Positions 10,601-17,570 of a stretch of DNA of 48,308 nucleotides are shown piece by piece. The position numbers and the translations under genes were made by a program. The stretch is taken from assembly GCA_017650105.1 (NCBI GenBank), contig JAGCFO010000020.1, positions 1-48,308 of the forward strand, in the 5' to 3' direction. Every line of letters begins with the position of its first letter. Positions within the stretch are counted from its first letter, which is position 1. The stretch is from Bacteroidaceae bacterium (GTDB lineage: Bacteria > Bacteroidota > Bacteroidia > Bacteroidales > Bacteroidaceae). The notes below the pieces were generated by a model, which saw only the letters and a program-made list of their open reading frames with translations, did no database searches and was not told the DNA's origin.

Positions 10601-13600
10601 GAGGACGGCCAGCATTTCTTCTACATCAACTACGACAACGACACCATTCTCGGTGTGCGAAATGACGGTGTGCTTGCGTTTCCTCCGACGATTGACAGGC
10701 AGAGCGAGGACAGGACGACGACGACGGAAGGAGTGTATGCCTATGCCGGCCATGACAACAAGCTGTGGAACCTGTGCGAAGAAGATCCCGAGTTCAAGGC
10801 GATTGTCAGGGTTGTGTATGGTGCGTTATATGAGGCAGGTCTGAACTATCAGAACTGCATTGACATTTTTGATGCCAAGCAGTCGATGGCATGGTGTGAA
10901 CGTATCTTCAACCTTGACGCCGACTACAAGTACCTGACGCCGTACAGGAGCGGAACGAACAACCTGGCGATGCTGCAAGGCTCCCGATCGTCGCACCGCC
11001 GCTGGTGGCTGAGCCAGCGTTTTGCACTGTATGATGCCAAGTTTGTGGGCGGAGAGTACAGAGACCGTATGTTTGAATTCAAGGTTCAGACAGGTACCCC
11101 CGCCGGACAGAAGTTCACTATCAAGGCGGGCAGGACGTTCAGTTACGGTTATGGCTCGAATGCCGTTGTGTATGAGTCAGGTGTGTCCATTGCCAAGAAC
11201 GGCACTCATGAGTTTGAGACTTCCGCAGCCCTTAATATAGGCGATCCCGTGCGAATCTACGGCGGCTACTACCTGAAGGGTGTGGACTTGCACAAGCTGG
11301 CGGGTCAGCTGGCTACGGTGGACCTGACGAACATTCAATCGCTTTCTCTGGGCAACATGCTGGAGGAACTGGTCATAGGCAACAGCAATGCAGACTGCAG
11401 CATTACGGGAATCAGTGCCCTGAACGTGGCTAAGAAACTGACAAAGCTGGATGTGAGGCGTTGTGTGAACATGACGAGCCTGGATCTGACAGAGAACGTG
11501 AACGTCGCCACCCTGTATGCTGGCGGGAGCCATCTATCGAGCGTCGACTTTGCTGAAGGTAGCAAGATAGCATTGTTTGAAGTTCCCAAGACGCTGGGGA
11601 CGCTGACCCTGCGGGATGCTGCCAATGCCGCCCTGAGTGCATTCACCTACGAGCAGTATAACGGGAACAGCTACGGATGTTTCATCGGCACGATAGACAT
11701 CAGAGGCTGCAAAAAGAGCACGATGAAGAACAGCTGGGCGTGGGTGAAAAACTGGTGGACATACAAGACGACGGCACAGAAAAATGCGGCCACCTACTAT
11801 CAGGACAACATCGCATGGACGAATGTGCCATGTGCCGACCTTATCACCTTGAAGCAAGGAATGGGGAATAGGCTCACGCTGTTGGGGGAGATAAATCTAA
11901 GTGATGAAACCATCACAAGCGAGCAAGCTCAAACGCTACAAACCCTCTTCGGGCAGGATTGCTTTAGTAGTACGGCAGACTTGCAAATCAAGCCCAAAAA
12001 TGCTATTATGTATTTTACAGGCGACACATCGATGGTGGAAGGTGACGGTGAACATACCATTACATTCAATGTAATATCCACCGCAAGCGGAAGATTGCGA
12101 ATAATAACAAACACCAACAGTCATAGCAATGTTACATTCAATCCGAGTTCCGTTGATACAACAAGTGCAAAGACAGCATCTATTGTGGTTTCTGCTACAG
12201 AAGCATCAGGCTCAGCTTATGACATAACATTATCAGCATATTGGACTCCCTCTGGCGGTTCTACAGTCGGGCCTATTACCCATACAATAAGTGTAGCAAA
12301 AGCAACCTACCCGACAATTTCACAAATAACGTCCATAAATGGAAGCTCAAGGCTAAATACGACTGGGAATAGAAAGACCAACTTCTCTATTACTCCGACT
12401 ATTGAGACGCTAAAACAAACATACACTGGAACATTTGGAGGTCGGTGGAGTCTTAGTGGGGATGCGGCATCTTATGCCACGATTGATAGCAATAATTCAA
12501 ACTGTGTCATTACAGTAAATTCAAATATCAGTGTGGAATATGCCGTAGGAACACTTACCTTTACATTATGGAAGCACCCAAGCGGCGGCTCTGAATCCGT
12601 GATAGGAACGAAAACAATGGATGTGGCTATACTATCCAATAATCTTGCTGTGTCACAGATAACCAATGCTCCTTTAATGAATTTCCTATGGTCAAAGTTC
12701 GGGAATGGGGTAAGTGGTTCAAGACCATACAATAGCAATGGGAACTATTTGCTACATGAGACGTATATAACAAAGGACGAAGCAGAAGCCTTTGAGTATG
12801 ATAGTGCTCATACCACATCCACATGGTCATCAGGGTATGGGTTTGTGAACGGGACATCTGTAACAACGGGTTTCTTTTACTCAATACGCAGCACGTTAAC
12901 GCACTTTGATGAGTTCCAATATTTCACAGGTGTAACGGTTATACCAGAATTTTTCTTGTGCAATTGCACGAAATTGGAAGAGTTCGAGTTCCATGATAAT
13001 CTAACGGAGATAAAACAATATGGGCTTTGTCTTGTGAATAATGGCAGCACCACTACTGCTGGCTTGTGTGGGGAAATCACACTTCCAATAGGTATAGATA
13101 CGATTGGGCACAGAGCATTTGGCGGGAACGGACGTATGACAAAGATAACAGGCTTAAATGTTCAAACGATGGGAGTGGGCGTATTCATGTATTGCACAAA
13201 TCTAACCGAGATATATATGCCTATTCTAACAACATGTTCTGGCGAGGTATGTACAGCATGTCCGAATATTGCTAAAATAAATTTTCCAAGAATCACATCA
13301 TGGGCTGGTTACGGTTTCGCAGGCTATAATGGTAGTGTAGCAACAAATGTTGAACACCCGGAAGTGATAGTTGGTTCACTAAGCCCATCGAATTACTACT
13401 GGAGCAGGTCGCTCTCAGTGAAGTGGAAATTAACATTGTCCGAATATTGCACGTCAATCGGTGATAATCTGCGTGTTAACGATGGAGAGATTCCGTTTAC
13501 TGAACTAGATGTTGATGAGAACAATACAACATTTACGATTATGAATGGGTGTATTGTCAATATGCAAACGAATAAGTTGGAAATGATACCAAACAGTCCT

Positions 13601-14386
13601 AACGTCATACTCCCATCTGGAATAGACAGCGTTGTGAGTTCATCTACAGTGAATAAGCGCTATCATATTACATCACTGACAATCCCAAGCTCTTATTCAA
13701 GTCTTGGCAGCGGGTGGTGCATGCCTAACGCTGATTTGGTTTTGGATAGTGATAATCAAACTTATGAAGGTGGGGGTAATAATGTTTTGATACTAAGTAG
13801 CACCAAGCAAGTCGTAGCTTCATTCAAAAACCCATCCATTCCGAGTGGTGTATTGTCAATCGCCAACTCAGCATTTAGGAACAATACAGGTGTTGTAAAT
13901 ATCTCAATTCCAAACACTGTTACTTACATAGGTACTGAAGCTTTTTCGGGGTGTACAAACTTACAGGCAATTACAGTACCCGAAAGCGTAAACGCAAGTC
14001 AAAATTACTCAAACTGTTTTAATGGATGCACATCACTCACTACTGCTACAATATATGCCAAGAATTTAGGTGATTCATGGTTTAATAATTGCACAGCTCT
14101 GGAAACTGTTGTAATAGGTACGCAATGTACGAGAATAGGAACAAGAGCGTTCCAAGGCGCGACATATTTGTCGCAAATAACACTTGCCCCAACCACAAAA
14201 CCTTCATGGGGTACAACGCCTTTCGGCTCTGGGAACGCGACCGCTGGATATAATACAAGAACAACAGGCAATAATAAGCTAAAAGTCCCAGCATCGCTTA
14301 GTTCCTCCTATGCGAGTGACTCAGTGTTAACAGCAAATCTTTTGAATGCAAGTTATGGTGGTTTTACATTGGATGCAACTTTATAA
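7676..14386 (+). CDS. Giant chimeric phage tail fibre: Ig-like, LamG-like, CotH-like and BspA-type LRR modules
   Basis: A 2,236-aa protein, the largest in the phage block and probably the receptor-binding fibre. Approximate module order: N-terminal region 1-75; Ig-like beta domains 80-285; a LamG/concanavalin-like domain about 415-630; a CotH-like region about 685-1130, with GKYNFNNDKSTENVFGF and INYDNDTILG resembling the CotH nucleotide/metal-site motifs; a short leucine-rich stretch 1205-1345; Ig-like domains 1400-1655; then BspA-type LRR_5 repeats to the end, such as YIGTEAFSGCTNLQAI and RIGTRAFQGATYLSQI. From about base 11,870 the DNA becomes clearly more AT-rich, indicating a swapped distal part. 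The start follows the previous stop by 5 nt in an AT-rich leader. CotH proteins are atypical protein kinases in spore formers; whether this copy is active is unknown. Confidence 0.8.
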   Translation: MSTTIKTPIPDKRTSWEDYAGERVEDWIKGQLESKAGCFYYDGSQNKYLVFADAENRDLYLEDSQTYSSLLITAFDAPANYLLSIELSTPVSNAVLTGATGSYVTFTPRVEDKNGNAVSENVNITYTFRRGSSLQTLHAVGQSGVQVSVNIDQYLQSGTNNITIQCTGQTTLSASMASVQYIVVDLSLTDSFDISRPVTPTGTLSIPYTVSGSGTKKMEWYIDGTKQAENQSEDEVTYTTETRTKNITLNSLTEGRHHLQFRAKVTIGGQDFHSRTLYREFVVVKSSGSSLSSAVMVCKGELSPGVTVTSGQWMTHVLTQYVPYDFVLAVWNPSSNSTTVSLKVGGSTYDGSLPTLSTLSIANGVETTYSYTPTSCVATCLWLVSGDVRRKLDLTIGETDMSLAEITNGLDFNFDARGRSNSESRHEFSFSNANGTTYNGSFDGFDWNDSSGWNDDALLINQGSKFYVSNFKPFTSGMTQDGYTLELEFATENVSDDDAAVCDMGGVDREGYMSAPGMYISATSAGVSCDTWLGSSDKESRALRVRFRDGEYIRIAFVLNRLSGSNDAGLLFVYINGRLSGAKPYTSVSSFAQNKYLKFESSGCDIRLRYVRCYRTALSADQVLNNYILYRHTLTEMKEVYDRNDVYDQDNRLNRDKLANAMPVMCVTGPLQDLENTTDKKLLRQVSEIVYTNLQDPALSFRMTNVGMTPQGTSSMSYPKKNFRIYTKKYYSEGKLFDSAGNEVTDRLYSFKRGSIPVAVWCLKADYAESSSSHNTGVARLWNDVMKNAKVTFDASETSSPTNSVSDAYALRTKAQVQALANNYPYDVRTCIDGFPIMLFYRPTAEAEYIFMGKYNFNNDKSTENVFGFKDIPGFDNTHMQCWEVLNNGNAIALFNTVSNFAEGWKDAFEGRYPDGSTAVSDLQVFCTWVSGVTEERFASEKWAHLDVYKVAAYYVYLMLFGAVDQTTKNAMLTSEDGQHFFYINYDNDTILGVRNDGVLAFPPTIDRQSEDRTTTTEGVYAYAGHDNKLWNLCEEDPEFKAIVRVVYGALYEAGLNYQNCIDIFDAKQSMAWCERIFNLDADYKYLTPYRSGTNNLAMLQGSRSSHRRWWLSQRFALYDAKFVGGEYRDRMFEFKVQTGTPAGQKFTIKAGRTFSYGYGSNAVVYESGVSIAKNGTHEFETSAALNIGDPVRIYGGYYLKGVDLHKLAGQLATVDLTNIQSLSLGNMLEELVIGNSNADCSITGISALNVAKKLTKLDVRRCVNMTSLDLTENVNVATLYAGGSHLSSVDFAEGSKIALFEVPKTLGTLTLRDAANAALSAFTYEQYNGNSYGCFIGTIDIRGCKKSTMKNSWAWVKNWWTYKTTAQKNAATYYQDNIAWTNVPCADLITLKQGMGNRLTLLGEINLSDETITSEQAQTLQTLFGQDCFSSTADLQIKPKNAIMYFTGDTSMVEGDGEHTITFNVISTASGRLRIITNTNSHSNVTFNPSSVDTTSAKTASIVVSATEASGSAYDITLSAYWTPSGGSTVGPITHTISVAKATYPTISQITSINGSSRLNTTGNRKTNFSITPTIETLKQTYTGTFGGRWSLSGDAASYATIDSNNSNCVITVNSNISVEYAVGTLTFTLWKHPSGGSESVIGTKTMDVAILSNNLAVSQITNAPLMNFLWSKFGNGVSGSRPYNSNGNYLLHETYITKDEAEAFEYDSAHTTSTWSSGYGFVNGTSVTTGFFYSIRSTLTHFDEFQYFTGVTVIPEFFLCNCTKLEEFEFHDNLTEIKQYGLCLVNNGSTTTAGLCGEITLPIGIDTIGHRAFGGNGRMTKITGLNVQTMGVGVFMYCTNLTEIYMPILTTCSGEVCTACPNIAKINFPRITSWAGYGFAGYNGSVATNVEHPEVIVGSLSPSNYYWSRSLSVKWKLTLSEYCTSIGDNLRVNDGEIPFTELDVDENNTTFTIMNGCIVNMQTNKLEMIPNSPNVILPSGIDSVVSSSTVNKRYHITSLTIPSSYSSLGSGWCMPNADLVLDSDNQTYEGGGNNVLILSSTKQVVASFKNPSIPSGVLSIANSAFRNNTGVVNISIPNTVTYIGTEAFSGCTNLQAITVPESVNASQNYSNCFNGCTSLTTATIYAKNLGDSWFNNCTALETVVIGTQCTRIGTRAFQGATYLSQITLAPTTKPSWGTTPFGSGNATAGYNTRTTGNNKLKVPASLSSSYASDSVLTANLLNASYGGFTLDATL

Positions 14387-14391
14387 ATATT

Positions 14392-14775
14392 ATGTTTAAG
14401 ATAAAAGATACAGTTTACGCGGATGCAGGCAACCTCATAAAAGGTAATAGGGTGATAGCTTTCCAAGTGGTAGGGGAGTTAAACGACTTTACCGAAGAGG
14501 CAGTGTATATAGATGATATGCACCTTGAAGGTGAAACTATCGTGTGTAATAGAGGAAACGTCACATGGACGTTCCCTCATACAGACTATGGTGCTGTGAA
14601 GAAACAAATCATAGGCTTGCGTTATAACAATGATGACCAGATAGCTCTCATTCTTAATAGGGAAGAGAGCGAGGAAGGGGCATTTGCCTATGGCAAGATG
14701 CAGGAGTGGAGAGACTGGGCAAGCATTGTGGCAAAGAAAGTGGTGGCATTATTCAATCAAAACGAAGAAGAATAA
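14392..14775 (+). CDS. Phage protein of unknown function (127 aa)
   Basis: A soluble, acidic 127-aa protein starting 5 nt after the giant fibre and ending 2 nt before the next gene, so it is translationally linked to both. The first ~90 residues alternate short strands and turns (VIAFQVVGEL, ETIVCNRGNVTWTF). The last third is helical and charged and ends in a Glu-rich tail. No signal peptide, membrane segment or known motif is visible. Because it follows a fibre gene, it might be a fibre assembly chaperone, but this rests on position only. Confidence 0.6.
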   Translation: MFKIKDTVYADAGNLIKGNRVIAFQVVGELNDFTEEAVYIDDMHLEGETIVCNRGNVTWTFPHTDYGAVKKQIIGLRYNNDDQIALILNREESEEGAFAYGKMQEWRDWASIVAKKVVALFNQNEEE

Positions 14776-14777
14776 CT

Positions 14778-15089
14778 ATGACAGCAATCAATCAGTGGTG
14801 TGCAAAGGCACAGAAATTCTTGAAGAGCGTGTGTGACAGGCTGAGTCTCGGCTACTCGGACTGTCTGCACCTCTTGGTATCGTTCCTCTTGGCTTGGGCA
14901 TTGAGAGGATGTGTATTGAAATCGTGGTGGGTATGGCTACCCTTAATCGTGGTGTTCGTGTTGAAGGAACTCTACGACAAGTATAAGCCTAACTCCACAG
15001 GATTCTCTTGGAAAGACCTTGCATTGGACCTCACAGGAGGCACAATGGGGTTTATATTGGCAGCGCTTTGTTGCGCAGTAATTAAATAA
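14778..15089 (+). CDS. Small phage membrane protein, DUF2279/YfiM-like, holin candidate
   Basis: A 103-aa protein read from the ATG at 14778; the same frame is open further upstream, but that part overlaps the preceding gene. Three hydrophobic stretches are visible (about residues 28-42, 47-62 and 84-101). The spacing CLHLL...KELYDKY...SWKDLALDLTGG...G resembles the small YfiM/DUF2279 family of membrane-associated proteins. It sits two genes before the endolysin, where phages often encode holins or other lysis helpers. Similarity is judged by eye. Confidence 0.6.
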   Translation: MTAINQWCAKAQKFLKSVCDRLSLGYSDCLHLLVSFLLAWALRGCVLKSWWVWLPLIVVFVLKELYDKYKPNSTGFSWKDLALDLTGGTMGFILAALCCAVIK

Positions 15090-15104
15090 TCAAAAAATAA
15101 GACT

Positions 15105-15479
15105 ATGAACGAAAAGAAGAGAAAAAGAAGTTTGCTCATTTTTTTGAGTATTTTTGACGTATTAGCTTTGGGGAGCATCATTACTTTCATAGTAGATGTA
15201 TTTCCAGAAATGGACTGGTCGGTGGCACGTTCGTACTATGCAGCATTGGCTTTCATCCTTACCGTGGTGGGTATCGTGAGCCTATTTGCGATGTTCCATG
15301 TACAGGCATTGTACCCCACGTTGGATGCGCACGTTGAGAACGAGAAAGAGGTGCTTGATGAAACTCCCAAGAACCGCCGCTACAATCGCATAATGACATG
15401 CTTGAAATGGACGGGCATCTGCGGTGTGGTGCTAGGTTTCCTCGGATGGATAGTGACGCAAGTAGTATGGGGAGTGTAA
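15105..15479 (+). CDS. Phage membrane protein, holin candidate
   Basis: A 124-aa protein with three clear hydrophobic helices (about residues 8-30, 44-66 and 100-121), a Lys/Arg-rich N-terminus (MNEKKRKRS) and a charged loop between helices 2 and 3. It lies immediately upstream of the amidase gene with a 7-nt gap. Small size, three membrane helices and position fit a class I holin, which would time release of the endolysin to the cell wall. No sequence family is recognised. Confidence 0.6.
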   Translation: MNEKKRKRSLLIFLSIFDVLALGSIITFIVDVFPEMDWSVARSYYAALAFILTVVGIVSLFAMFHVQALYPTLDAHVENEKEVLDETPKNRRYNRIMTCLKWTGICGVVLGFLGWIVTQVVWGV

Positions 15480-15486
15480 ACAGTAT

Positions 15487-16113
15487 ATGAAAAGAGGAAT
15501 TAGTATTCTGATTGACAACGGGCACGGAGTGGAGACCCCAGGTAAGCGAAGTCCAGACAGTAGACTTCTGGAATATTCCTACGCTCGAGCCGTAGCAAGG
15601 GACGTTGCGGATCAACTTAGGGAGAGAGGATACGATGCCTCCCTTCTTGTGTTGGAACCCCGCGACGTCAGTATTATGGAGCGAGTACGCAGGGTGAACC
15701 AGTACTGTTATCTTCTGGGAGGTAATAATGTGCTTCTTGTCAGTGTTCATTGCAACGCTGCAGGGAGTGACGGGAAATGGCACGATGCCAAGGGCTGGCA
15801 GGCTTGCGTAAGCCATAATGCAAGCCTGCGGAGTATGGCATTGGCGGAGAACCTAGCCGATGCAGCCGTCTGCTATGGACTCAAACTAAGGAAGCCCACG
15901 CCTACGCAGAAGTGGTGGAGTCAGAACATCGGCATCTGCCGTGACACGAACTGCCCTGCCGTGCTCACTGAGAACCTTTTCATGGATAATCGTGATGATG
16001 TAGATTTTCTTCTCTCAAAAAAGGGTCTTTCAGTTATCGTGAACGTCCATGTGATGGGTATTATGAACTATTTGCATTCACAAAACGTTCAATCCAGGAT
16101 TATATCGCCATAG
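15487..16113 (+). CDS. Endolysin: N-acetylmuramoyl-L-alanine amidase (Amidase_3)
   Basis: A 208-aa zinc amidase that cleaves the bond between N-acetylmuramic acid and the stem peptide, here for host lysis. The Amidase_3 zinc ligands are visible as His13 (DNGHG), Glu29 (RLLEYS) and His88 (SVHCNA), with the catalytic Glu162 in LTENLF. There is no signal peptide and no added wall-binding domain, so export to the periplasm would depend on a holin from the preceding genes. The length is normal for a single-domain enzyme. The gene closes the structural/lysis operon; a terminator-like hairpin follows. Confidence 0.93.
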   Translation: MKRGISILIDNGHGVETPGKRSPDSRLLEYSYARAVARDVADQLRERGYDASLLVLEPRDVSIMERVRRVNQYCYLLGGNNVLLVSVHCNAAGSDGKWHDAKGWQACVSHNASLRSMALAENLADAAVCYGLKLRKPTPTQKWWSQNIGICRDTNCPAVLTENLFMDNRDDVDFLLSKKGLSVIVNVHVMGIMNYLHSQNVQSRIISP

Positions 16114-16121
16114 TATCTATC

Positions 16122-16257
16122 GGGGGATTAAAAAAAGCCCCCAGCCTGTTAATATAGACGCCAATCATTTATTAACAACGACACAGCAATAGTGCACAAC
16201 TGGGGGCTTATGCCCTTCATTGCACTATTGCTTTTTTTGTCGAATAAATGATTGGCG
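16122..16257. repeat. Nested inverted repeats with crossing complementarity between endolysin and HTH gene
   Basis: Three perfect complementary pairs overlap: a 9-bp pair AGCCCCCAG/CTGGGGGCT (16136-16144 and 16200-16208); a 15-bp pair beginning CGCCAATC (16159-16173 and 16243-16257); and a 12-bp pair AGCAATAGTGCA/TGCACTATTGCT (16185-16196 and 16221-16232), extended by CGACA/TGTCG. The last two nest in one long hairpin whose ~24-nt apical loop contains the right arm of the first pair, so pairing with the left arm would give a pseudoknot or a competing fold. GGGGG at 16122-16126 offers another partner for the left arm. Confidence 0.85.
16185..16238 (+). terminator. Intrinsic terminator of the phage late operon
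   Basis: A 12-bp perfect stem (AGCAATAGTGCA with its complement) runs straight into a seven-T tract at 16232-16238, about 70 nt after the endolysin stop. This is the inner part of the larger nested element, so its formation may be affected by the alternative pairings there. Confidence 0.7.
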
Positions 16258-16281
16258 GACAAATATACATCTTTTTTTGAA

Positions 16282-16524
16282 ATGACATACTACGAGTTAA
16301 TAAAATTGAGCAGAAATCTTATTGACAGGCTAAATTCGGCGGGGTTCCGGCCAGATGACTGCAAATACATAGCACTTTATGAGGACTATAAACGCATGTA
16401 TGAAGCAGGGGAAAAGATGACTTACATCGTATCGGTTCTCCACGACCGCTACAATGTGTGTGAGCGCAAGATTTATGGCTTGATAAAACGATTCAAAACA
16501 TACTGTACGATTGATGCAGTGTAA
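16282..16524 (+). CDS. Small helix-turn-helix-like phage protein (80 aa)
   Basis: An 80-aa, mostly helical protein. I chose the ATG at 16282 over a TTG ten codons earlier because the TTG lies in the arm of the inverted repeat. The C-terminal half (YIVSVLHDRYNVCERKIYGL) has the spacing of a homeodomain-like helix-turn-helix, with NVCERKIYGLIKRF as a possible recognition helix. It has no signal peptide or membrane segment. It stands between the late terminator and the thymidylate-synthase-fold gene, so a regulatory role for that right-end module is plausible. The HTH call is by eye. Confidence 0.55.
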   Translation: MTYYELIKLSRNLIDRLNSAGFRPDDCKYIALYEDYKRMYEAGEKMTYIVSVLHDRYNVCERKIYGLIKRFKTYCTIDAV

Positions 16525-16665
16525 TTTGGCGAGAAAAATCTTTCGCCTTATTGAAAGTAGTGATCTTTGCAATCATCTCTCCCTGACCGATCCCATCCGG
16601 GGTGCTTCAACATGGACATGATGCTTATTGATGACACTTAAATCCCATTCTAATATAGTTTAAAT

Positions 16666-17304
16666 ATGAACAAATACTATCAGATATTGGAGAAAATTCT
16701 GGAAAAAGGAAAGACTCAGGCCAACAAGAAGGGAATCATTTGTTACCTGCTCAACGAGCAGCTATCATTGACTCCTGCTGACCTTCTCGACATCTTCGAA
16801 AGCCATAGCATAGCGAGAAAGAAATTGAAGAATGAGCTACAGTTGTTCATGCAGGGCGAACGAAATGTGGGACGATACCGCGAAGTGGGAATCACCTGGT
16901 GGGACTACTGCGGAAGTGTACTGGTGAATAGTTATCCTACGTATTTTGAGAAATTGCCTCCTTTAATTACAAAGATAAATCACGAGAAACGAAACAGCAA
17001 GAACTATGTTCTTTTCTTGGGTGAGACGGGGGTAGAGAGTAATCAGGCCCCTTGCCTTAGTCTTGTACAATTCCAAATAGACGATGGGGAGTTGGTGCTT
17101 TCGGCCTACCAACGAAGTAGCGATGCGAATCTTGGATTGCCAGCAGACATATATCACCTATATCTTATGGCCCGACAAATAAACCTGCCGCTGAAGTCGA
17201 TTACGTTGAATCTCGGCAATGTACACATCTACGAAAACAATGCAGAGCGTACACGTCTATTGCTCAACGGTGATGAGAACGTGAAGTTCGATCTAAATGT
17301 TTGA
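16666..17304 (+). CDS. Thymidylate-synthase-fold protein, probable dCMP (hydroxy)methylase-like
   Basis: A 212-aa protein aligned by eye to E. coli thymidylate synthase (264 aa). NELQLFMQGERNVGR gives Glu57 for catalytic Glu58; ITWWD gives Trp79 for Trp80; APC gives nucleophile Cys130 for Cys146; QRSSD gives Arg150 and Asp153 for Arg166 and Asp169; HIY gives His187 and Tyr189 for His207 and Tyr209. Spacing from Cys to Arg (20), Arg to Asp (3) and Asp to the next site (8) is conserved. At that last site, Asn177 of the synthase is Asp161 here (GLPADI). Asp there is the known signature of T4 dCMP hydroxymethylase, and Asn-to-Asp mutants of thymidylate synthase shift toward dCMP. Differences: a short middle, PCL for PCH, and no obvious Arg126-Arg127 pair. 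It is probably the last phage gene, beside the right-end repeats, and may make a modified cytosine nucleotide. Confidence 0.75.
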   Translation: MNKYYQILEKILEKGKTQANKKGIICYLLNEQLSLTPADLLDIFESHSIARKKLKNELQLFMQGERNVGRYREVGITWWDYCGSVLVNSYPTYFEKLPPLITKINHEKRNSKNYVLFLGETGVESNQAPCLSLVQFQIDDGELVLSAYQRSSDANLGLPADIYHLYLMARQINLPLKSITLNLGNVHIYENNAERTRLLLNGDENVKFDLNV

Positions 17305-17356
17305 AAACATAAGTCGGAAAAAACGCGTATTTTTCAGGGGGGGGAACACGAAAAAT

Positions 17357-17415
17357 AACATTTCGTTTTGTAAAAAGTAACGTTTCGTTTTGATTTTTTG
17401 GAACATTTCGTTTTG
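17357..17415 (+). repeat. Three direct repeats at 22-23 bp spacing; probable Mu-like phage right end
   Basis: The 14-mer AACRTTTCGTTTTG occurs three times in the same orientation at 17357-17370, 17379-17392 and 17402-17415, starting 22 and 23 bp apart. The copies differ only at position 4 (A, G, A). They lie directly between the last phage gene and host-type intergenic sequence. Phage Mu has three same-orientation transposase sites at its right end (R1-R3), so this looks like the equivalent. No terminal CA dinucleotide or target duplication could be confirmed. Confidence 0.7.
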
Positions 17416-17562
17416 CGGATTATAGAAGAAAGAAAAAATTTTTTTGGAGAAGGAAAAAAGGAGGCTGCAGCATTTTTGGAAAGAATCGACAAGCCAAATG
17501 CTAAATATTGGTAAAATCTCTATTATTTATCGCTAAAAAGGCGCTCGAAGAGAAAAGTGTTT

Positions 17563-17570
17563 TATATTTG
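17563..17570 (+). promoter_or_regulatory. Possible Bacteroidetes -7 box for rubredoxin
   Basis: TATATTTG matches the TAnnTTTG -7 consensus and lies 39 nt before the rubredoxin ATG. No clear TTTG -33 box is found at the usual 19-20 nt upstream, so this is a half-match only. Confidence 0.45.

Noticed and set aside
14706..14777. N-terminal extension of the DUF2279-like protein
   Set aside because: It overlaps the upstream gene out of frame and places charged residues before a normal ATG start.
16122..16257. Retron non-coding RNA
   Set aside because: Long inverted repeats are present, but no reverse transcriptase follows; the next gene is a small HTH-like protein.
13000..16300. Diversity-generating retroelement near the giant fibre
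   Set aside because: No reverse transcriptase gene and no template/variable repeat pair are visible; the fibre end is an LRR domain, not a C-type-lectin variable region.
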